Shown here: one piece after another, positions 59,277 to 64,000 of the stretch
Layout of the letters: every line of letters starts with the position of its first letter
How positions within the stretch are numbered: the first letter of the stretch is position 1
From: JAEZDP01 sp964430855
Lineage (GTDB): Bacteria; Acidobacteriota; Vicinamibacteria; Vicinamibacterales; Vicinamibacteraceae
Assembly: GCA_964430855.1 (NCBI GenBank)
Contig: CAYSHC010000013.1
Span: 1-64,000, forward strand
Direction of reading: 5' to 3'
Length of the DNA stretch: 64,000 nt
Notes under the pieces: generated by a model
The model's database searches: none
The model's input: the letters and a program-made list of their open reading frames with translations, nothing else
What the model was told of the DNA's origin: nothing
Translations under genes and position numbers: made by a program

Positions 59277-59470
59277 CTTATGCAGGAATCCCGCAGGAAT
59301 GAAGGCTGGCGATACTAGTCGGGCCGCTGCGAACCTACTAGGGCTTCGGGGCGTGGCCCCCCTCCGCGCGTTTCTCCGCTCTCACCAGTAGGAGCGGTCC
59401 ATCCGGCACGTCCCGCCGCGGTGGCCGCGCGCCACCGATTCACCCGCCGGGTGGCATTGAGGAGGAACAG
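59277..59470. other. Divergent promoter region between the five-gene operon and the PEP-CTERM gene
   Basis: 194 bases that must hold the promoters of the minus-strand operon and the plus-strand PEP-CTERM gene. I see an inverted repeat CCTACT (59334-59339) and AGTAGG (59387-59392), and a GGGGC/GCCCC mini-hairpin near 59348-59360. A GAGGAGGAA ribosome site precedes the PEP-CTERM ATG. No -35/-10 pair is convincing. Confidence 0.45.
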
Positions 59471-60421
59471 ATGCAGTCTTCATTCGCACGAGCGGCGACG
59501 CTCGTCCTGTCCGGCACGCTGGGTGCAGCGCTCTTCGCGAGCCCGGCGCTGGCCGACACCATTCCGTTCACCAGGGTGTCGCTCACCACGATCTCCCCGG
59601 TCGCCACCACGCCCACGTCGGATCTCCACGTGCAGTCCGGCAGCACGCCGCCGGGGCGCTCCGCGACGGAGCTTTCGTCCTCCGGCGCATGGGGAGCAGC
59701 CTCGGCGAGCGGCTACTCCAGCATCCACTCGGGCTCGCTCGGCGGGCACGCGAGCGTGACCTTCGACGACGGGACGCCCTACGTGTACAGCCAGTTCTTC
59801 GCGTCGCTCGGTGAGGGCTTCCGGAGCTACGACGACACCGGCGACCCGTTCGACTGGGCCGGCCACACGGCCACGTTCACCATGGACATCCACGGTGACA
59901 TCTTCGCGCCCTCGAACATCGACGGGTTCAACGCCTGGGTCGCGCTCATCCTCTACGAGCCCGGCACGATGAGCCCCGATTCGCTGTATTTCAACGACGA
60001 GCACAAGATTGCCCACTACCTGTTCCACGTGGGGCGACCGGACCAGCACACCTACTTCGCGGAGGACGGCCAGCAGGTCGAGGTGTTCCCGACGGCCTAC
60101 GTCGGCGATCCCTCCCCTACGGTGCGCATCGACCAGGTGATCGACCCCGGCAGCGACTTCGACTGGATCGTGGTGATGTATGCGAGCACCGTCCTCGCCA
60201 ACCCCGGCACCCTGAGCGTGGACATGAGCAACACCTTGACGCTCGGCTTCACGGGCCCCGCGGGCGCGACGACGACGTCGGTATCGGGCGCGTTCACGAG
60301 CATCACGAACGTCCCCGGCACGGACACCGGCTCGGGGACGGTCCCTGAGCCCGCGACGATGGCCCTTCTCGGGTGCGGCGTCGTCGGACTCGCGGCCCGG
60401 CGCCGCCTCGCACGGGTCTAG
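59471..60421 (+). CDS. PEP-CTERM sorted exported protein
   Basis: A 316-residue exported protein: signal peptide ending near ALA (residues about 26-28), a beta-rich Ser/Thr/Gly/Asp-containing body without known enzyme motifs, and a C-terminal sorting signal VPEPATMALLGCGVVGLAAR with a basic tail RRRLARV (from residue 291). PEP-CTERM proteins are handled by exosortase and placed in or on the extracellular matrix; no exosortase gene is in the window. A strong GAGGAGGAA ribosome site supports the start. It diverges from the UnbU/UnbV operon and may share its regulation. The body is mostly a jelly-roll-like pattern, unassigned. Confidence 0.9.
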   Translation: MQSSFARAATLVLSGTLGAALFASPALADTIPFTRVSLTTISPVATTPTSDLHVQSGSTPPGRSATELSSSGAWGAASASGYSSIHSGSLGGHASVTFDDGTPYVYSQFFASLGEGFRSYDDTGDPFDWAGHTATFTMDIHGDIFAPSNIDGFNAWVALILYEPGTMSPDSLYFNDEHKIAHYLFHVGRPDQHTYFAEDGQQVEVFPTAYVGDPSPTVRIDQVIDPGSDFDWIVVMYASTVLANPGTLSVDMSNTLTLGFTGPAGATTTSVSGAFTSITNVPGTDTGSGTVPEPATMALLGCGVVGLAARRRLARV

Positions 60422-60439
60422 CCCCTCGACACCCCGGGA

Positions 60440-60469
60440 CGGCGCGCTCCGCGATGGCGGGGCGCGCCG
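60440..60469. terminator. GC-rich hairpin after the PEP-CTERM gene
   Basis: CGGCGCGC (60440-60447) and GCGCGCCG (60462-60469) pair perfectly around a 14-base loop, 18 bases after the stop. There is no U tract; terminator function is a guess. Confidence 0.35.
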
Positions 60470-60616
60470 CTGTCAGTCGCCTCCCCGACGTCCTGCCCGG
60501 CCACGCAGCGCCTCGCGTCGGACGGCGCCCGGTCCACCGGTCGGTCTTCGCGTCCCCGTTGACGCGCAGGCGAAAACAGTGCGAAGGTAGGCGTCCATCA
60601 GAGGAGGCCGCAGCCC

Positions 60617-61096
60617 ATGACCCTGGCCGAGACAGCCGTTCGCGCCATCAACGAGGCGCAGGAGTACTTCACGCGATCCACCCGGAACCTCACGGAGGAG
60701 CACTCCACGCTCATGCCGGCACCCGGCATGTTCACCGCCGCGCAGCAGGTGGCCCACGCCGCGCAGACCATCGAGTGGTTTCTCGACGGCGCCTTCAACC
60801 CCGACGGCTTCGACCTCGACTTCGACGCACACATGCGCGCCGTGGCGGAGGTAACGTCCCTCGCCCAGGCGCGCGCATGGTTTGCGCGGGCGTGCGACGC
60901 CGCGCGGGCGAAGCTCGGCAGCCTGTCCGACGAAGAGCTGATGGCGCCGATCGCCGACGGCCCCATCATGGGCGGCGCCCCGCGCATCGCGATCACGGGC
61001 GCGGTAACCGACCACACGGCCCATCATCGCGGCGCCCTCGCCGTGTACGCCCGGCTCGCAGGCGTCGTGCCGCCGATGCCGTACATGGAGGCGTAG
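60617..61096 (+). CDS. DinB/YfiT-like four-helix protein
   Basis: A 159-residue DinB-superfamily protein. Predicted helices and the three-His pattern are visible: QQVAHAAQ in the second helix and DHTAHHRGALAVYARL in the last, whose His residues bind a divalent metal in the family. Relatives act as thiol-dependent transferases (bacillithiol or mycothiol S-transferases, YfiT) or have no known role. No signal peptide is present, so the protein is cytoplasmic. GAGGAGG lies before the ATG at 60617. About 195 bases precede it with only a hairpin of note. It is convergent with the PLP enzyme gene. Confidence 0.85.
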   Translation: MTLAETAVRAINEAQEYFTRSTRNLTEEHSTLMPAPGMFTAAQQVAHAAQTIEWFLDGAFNPDGFDLDFDAHMRAVAEVTSLAQARAWFARACDAARAKLGSLSDEELMAPIADGPIMGGAPRIAITGAVTDHTAHHRGALAVYARLAGVVPPMPYMEA

Positions 61097-61141
61097 GCCC
61101 CGGCATCGACGCGCGACCGTGTCGTGTCGCCGGCGCGACCG

Positions 61142-62335
61142 TCAGCCGAGGTACCGGAGGACCGCCGCGGCGAGGCGTTCCACGTCGTCCATGTCGTTGT
61201 AGATCTGCGCCGAGATCCGGGCGCGCACGCGTCCGCGAAAGGCGTGGACGTGCGCCTCGATGCCGTCCTCTTCCAGCAGCCGCGTCCGCAGGGCGTTGGC
61301 GGCGTCCCCGTCGCTGCCGGCCGCCTCGGGCAGCGCGACCGTCGCCATCGTGCCGATCATCGACTCGGGGGTGGTGAAGGCCGTCTGCCAGCGAGCCGCC
61401 AGGTGCTGCGCGCCTTCCCAGGCCAGGCGGTGGTTGTAGGCCTGGATCGCCGCGGCGCCTCCCCATTCCTCGAAGAGCGCCAGGGCTGCCGGCGCCGTCA
61501 GGTGCGCCGACGGGTCACGCGTCCCCAGCATGTCGAACTCGGCGGTGAAGCCCTGGTCGAGCCCCCACGACGTCACCGTCGGGTGCAGGCCGCGCTGCCG
61601 CGACAGCGGTGCCCAGAGGAAGCCACTGCTGCGCGGCGTCCATCCCCACTTGTGCAGGTTGGCAACGTAGTAGTCGGCGCCGATGGCCGGGACGTCGAGC
61701 GGGATCGCGCCCGGCGCGTGGGCGCCGTCGACGACCACGGCGACGCCACGCGCGTGCAGGGCCTCGACGATGGCCGCGACGGGCTGGATGAGGGCGCTGT
61801 CGGCGGTGATGTGGTCCACCACGGCGAGACGCGTTTCCGGCGACACGCCGTCGCTCCAGGTTTCGAGGATCGACTCCGGCGTCAGCGCGTCGGGCATCGG
61901 GAGGGTCCGCACGGTGGCGCCCCGTTCCCTGGCGACGAACGTGGCTGTTGCAGCGATGCCGCCGTAGCCGAGCTCGCTCAGCAGGATCTCGTCGCCGGGC
62001 TCGAAGGGCCACGAGCGCAGCACGGCGTTGATACCCGTGGTCGCGTTGTCGACAAACACCACATCGTCGCCGCGCGCGCCGACGGCCCTGGCGACGGCGT
62101 CGGCCGCCTGCCGGATGCGCGGCACCGGCGCGAGCGCCCCGCCGAAGGTGATCGCGGTCAGTTCCCGCAGCAGGAACCGGCTGGGGTGCCGCTCGATCTC
62201 GTCCACCAGCCGCCGCTGGATGTCGAGGATGCGCCGCGGCGTCACGCCGACCGTGCCGTGGTTCAGGTAAATCGCGTCAGGATCGAGCGGAAACTCGCGG
62301 AGCCAGGTCTTGCCGAACGGGGGATGCGCGCTCAC
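61142..62335 (-). CDS. Aminotransferase class V, isopenicillin-N-epimerase-like PLP enzyme
   Basis: A 397-residue class V PLP enzyme with YLNHGTVGVTPRRIL at the N-terminus, DNATTGINAVLRSW, VVDGAHAPGA with D203 contacting the PLP ring nitrogen, and NLHKWGW where K229 forms the Schiff base. The sequence is nearer to CefD (isopenicillin N epimerase) and cysteine desulfurase-like homologues than to SufS; the CefD name describes fold only, since no beta-lactam genes are here. It could supply an amino acid change or a lyase step (for example EgtE-like), but it lies 24 kb from egtBD. Starts at 62335; downstream converges on DinB. Confidence 0.88.
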   Translation of the reverse strand: MSAHPPFGKTWLREFPLDPDAIYLNHGTVGVTPRRILDIQRRLVDEIERHPSRFLLRELTAITFGGALAPVPRIRQAADAVARAVGARGDDVVFVDNATTGINAVLRSWPFEPGDEILLSELGYGGIAATATFVARERGATVRTLPMPDALTPESILETWSDGVSPETRLAVVDHITADSALIQPVAAIVEALHARGVAVVVDGAHAPGAIPLDVPAIGADYYVANLHKWGWTPRSSGFLWAPLSRQRGLHPTVTSWGLDQGFTAEFDMLGTRDPSAHLTAPAALALFEEWGGAAAIQAYNHRLAWEGAQHLAARWQTAFTTPESMIGTMATVALPEAAGSDGDAANALRTRLLEEDGIEAHVHAFRGRVRARISAQIYNDMDDVERLAAAVLRYLG

Positions 62336-62405
62336 CTCGACAGCTTAGCGCGAGCGCCCGGACGCTGCCCGGCAGGCCACGGGCAAAGCGGCAAGCGGTT
62401 CGCGG

Positions 62406-64000
62406 TCAGCGGTCCGCGGCAAGGCTCTTGATGAACAGCACCACCGACTCGATCTCCGCGTCGGTCAGCACGCCCGCGTAGCTCGGCATGCCGACGCCGC
62501 TGTTGGCGTAACCCTCCACGATCGCCGATGCCGGCTGGCGGATCGACTCGCGCAGGTACACCTCGTCGGCGATGATGGGCGCCTGCCTGTCGGTGATGGG
62601 CCGCGGCGTCCCGTAGAGGCCGACGAGCGGCGGCCCGAGCCGCGTCGGCGCGCCGGGCTCGATCGCGTGGCACGCCATGCACCCGAACTGCTCGTACACG
62701 CGCCGGCCCTCCTCGACGCTGACCACGCCCTCCCGGCCGGAGTCGCCAGCGTCTGTCACCTCGCGCGGCGTGAGGTCGATCGTCAGGTCGCCGAACCCCT
62801 CGGCCCGCGCGTCGAACGGCTCGAGCGCGTACGGCGTCGTGTACGCGCGTCCTTCCACGGCACGCCCGTCGGCCGCCGTGAGCGTCCAGCCCACCTCGAG
62901 CTGCATCACGGGCGTCAGGCCGGGGACGGCAACGAACACACTGCGGCCGTCAGGGGCCAGGTAGGCGCTGCTCGGCACGTGCCTGTCGATGCCGGGTTCT
63001 CCCGCCGCAGTCAGCTGCGGCGATCCGTACCTGTAGCTGCGCCGGTAGCCCCACGACGCAAGCGCATACCGCGAGGGATCCCCGGCGGTCGCGCGGTCGA
63101 GCGGCACGTCGAACCGCAGCAGCACCCCCTCGCGCATGGGCGTCACCTGCCGTGGCAGGGTCACGGGTGCCCCTGTGTAGCGTACGCGCCCGAGGCCGGC
63201 CATCTCCGTGGCAGTCGTGCCCCAGCCGATGATCTGGAAGCCCGCCAGGTACAGCTGCCCGTCGACGGGGTTCACGGCGCCGTTGAGCGGCGGGAACTCG
63301 AACGCGGCGGTGATGCTGACGACGGCTGCCTGCGGCACGGGCCGGTCGAGGTCGAGCAGCACGCGGAACAGCTCGGGCCTGTTGTAGCCGATGTGCACCA
63401 GGCCGCCGTCGAGCGGGCCCATCTTCGCGCCCAGCAGCCAGACCTGTGACATCGCCGACGCGTTGACGCTGTGCGGGATCCACGTGAGCGGGTCGGCGAT
63501 GGGTGCCGGGTAGACCTCGCGCGGCAGCTTGTCGCTCAGGAAGCCGTAGAACTGCCTGTCGCGCACGATGTGCAGCGGCGTGCTGGGGATGTAGTGGCCC
63601 TGCTGGTCACTGGACGTGACGAGCCCGGTCTCCGGGTGCACGGCAATCTGCGGCTGACGCAGCCCGTAGCCGAGCACGGTCGAGGCCGAGCCGTCGGCCG
63701 AGAGCCGCAGCACGCTCCCGTTGTGCTTGCCGATCGTCGTCGCCTCCTGCCCGCCCTTGGCGATGACAAACTCGCCGCCGGGGCCGAGGCGGATCGTACT
63801 GGGGAACTCGCGCGTGTCGGCCGTCTGCGCGAACGCGTTCGAGAACAGCTCGTGCCTGTCGGCCTCGTCGTCGCCGTTCACGTCGCGGAGGCGCCAGATG
63901 CCGTTGCGATCGAAGACGTAGATCTCGTCGTCGCGAATCGCGGCGGTCAGCGGCTCGTGCAGGCCCGACGCGTACCGCCGCCACTGCACGGCGCCGTCTT
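62406..64000 (-). CDS. c-type cytochrome/propeller protein (5' end outside window)
   Basis: The gene enters from the right edge: in-frame codons continue past 64000 (DGAVQWRRYASGLHEPL), so the N-terminus is missing; 531 codons are seen. Most of it is the propeller of the PVC-type membrane-bound dehydrogenase family (ALTAAIRDDEIYVFDRNGIWRLRDVNGDDEAD, AVNPVDGQLYLAGFQIIGWGT). Near the C-terminus is a cytochrome c domain with the haem site CMACH and an axial Met in GMPSYAG. Expected in the periplasm, in sugar or alcohol oxidation, with electrons passed to a terminal oxidase. No neighbouring gene points to its substrate. Confidence 0.88.
   Translation of the reverse strand, partial: DGAVQWRRYASGLHEPLTAAIRDDEIYVFDRNGIWRLRDVNGDDEADRHELFSNAFAQTADTREFPSTIRLGPGGEFVIAKGGQEATTIGKHNGSVLRLSADGSASTVLGYGLRQPQIAVHPETGLVTSSDQQGHYIPSTPLHIVRDRQFYGFLSDKLPREVYPAPIADPLTWIPHSVNASAMSQVWLLGAKMGPLDGGLVHIGYNRPELFRVLLDLDRPVPQAAVVSITAAFEFPPLNGAVNPVDGQLYLAGFQIIGWGTTATEMAGLGRVRYTGAPVTLPRQVTPMREGVLLRFDVPLDRATAGDPSRYALASWGYRRSYRYGSPQLTAAGEPGIDRHVPSSAYLAPDGRSVFVAVPGLTPVMQLEVGWTLTAADGRAVEGRAYTTPYALEPFDARAEGFGDLTIDLTPREVTDAGDSGREGVVSVEEGRRVYEQFGCMACHAIEPGAPTRLGPPLVGLYGTPRPITDRQAPIIADEVYLRESIRQPASAIVEGYANSGVGMPSYAGVLTDAEIESVVLFIKSLAADR

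Noticed and set aside
59440..59470. Sigma-54-type promoter (TGGCAT) before the PEP-CTERM gene
   Set aside because: No TTGC element at the -12 position; the segment runs into the ribosome site.
1..64000. tRNA, rRNA, CRISPR arrays, prophage or insertion sequences
   Set aside because: No cloverleaf, repeat-spacer or transposase/integrase pattern was found on either strand.

Overview
The window is GC-rich (roughly 70 %) bacterial chromosome, densely coded on both strands, with no rRNA, tRNA, CRISPR array, insertion sequence or phage gene that I can see. The gene content (CRTAC1/UnbV proteins, DUF1080 and DUF4038 carbohydrate enzymes, a PEP-CTERM protein, GTP-type PEP carboxykinase, a DPP IV-type S9 peptidase, many PAS sensor kinases) and the base composition suggest a free-living Acidobacteriota of the Vicinamibacteria/Luteitalea kind. 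That placement is inference; no marker gene is present.

0-11 kb is sensing: the 5' end of an ABC transporter ATPase, an OmpR/histidine-kinase pair, a TerC-family membrane protein behind a recognisable yybP-ykoY manganese riboswitch, a PHP-domain phosphatase, then a PAS kinase, an Rcp1-type receiver, a REC-PAS-PAS-kinase-REC hybrid and a membrane hybrid kinase. 11-23 kb on the minus strand holds an isochorismatase-like hydrolase, a Zn alcohol dehydrogenase, an SRPBCC protein and an SDR; a two-gene D-tartrate module (DASS transporter and tarD-like dehydratase); a CBS-pair protein; and a copper-resistance run (copA, copB, a YtxJ-like monothiol protein, a VanZ-like membrane protein).

23-41 kb holds an unusual secreted metalloprotease/beta-propeller/beta-barrel protein, an AI-2E family permease, a stress-type group (DUF421 protein, SDR, secreted protein, YciE/DUF892), GTP-PEPCK, an orphan ECF S component, an SH3/ComEC-like metallo-beta-lactamase protein, a flavin disulfide-reductase homologue, the ergothioneine genes egtB-egtD and a DPP IV-like peptidase. 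41-49 kb is mostly glycan breakdown: sulfatase, DUF1080, SMP-30, GH140-like and beta-helix proteins.

The most interesting part is 49.2-59.3 kb on the minus strand, a tightly coupled five-gene operon. In order of transcription it has an asparagine-synthetase-like enzyme without the amidotransferase cysteine, a radical SAM enzyme, a 1,678-residue protein joining a flavin-halogenase-like domain to a membrane helix and a TPR/FG-GAP/UnbV exterior, a free UnbV/CRTAC1 protein, and a UnbU/RnfD-like membrane protein. A PEP-CTERM gene diverges from its upstream end. An UnbV-UnbU pair is known from enediyne clusters, but no PKS is present here; I propose it as an undescribed membrane-linked modification or biosynthesis system. 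The window ends with a DinB protein, an isopenicillin-N-epimerase-like PLP enzyme and a 5'-truncated c-type cytochrome/propeller protein.

Small-scale structure includes a dispersed hairpin repeat (core GGTAGGGACGGC), several -10-like hexamers placed so that transcripts would be nearly leaderless, and a convergent gene pair ending on one shared CTAG.
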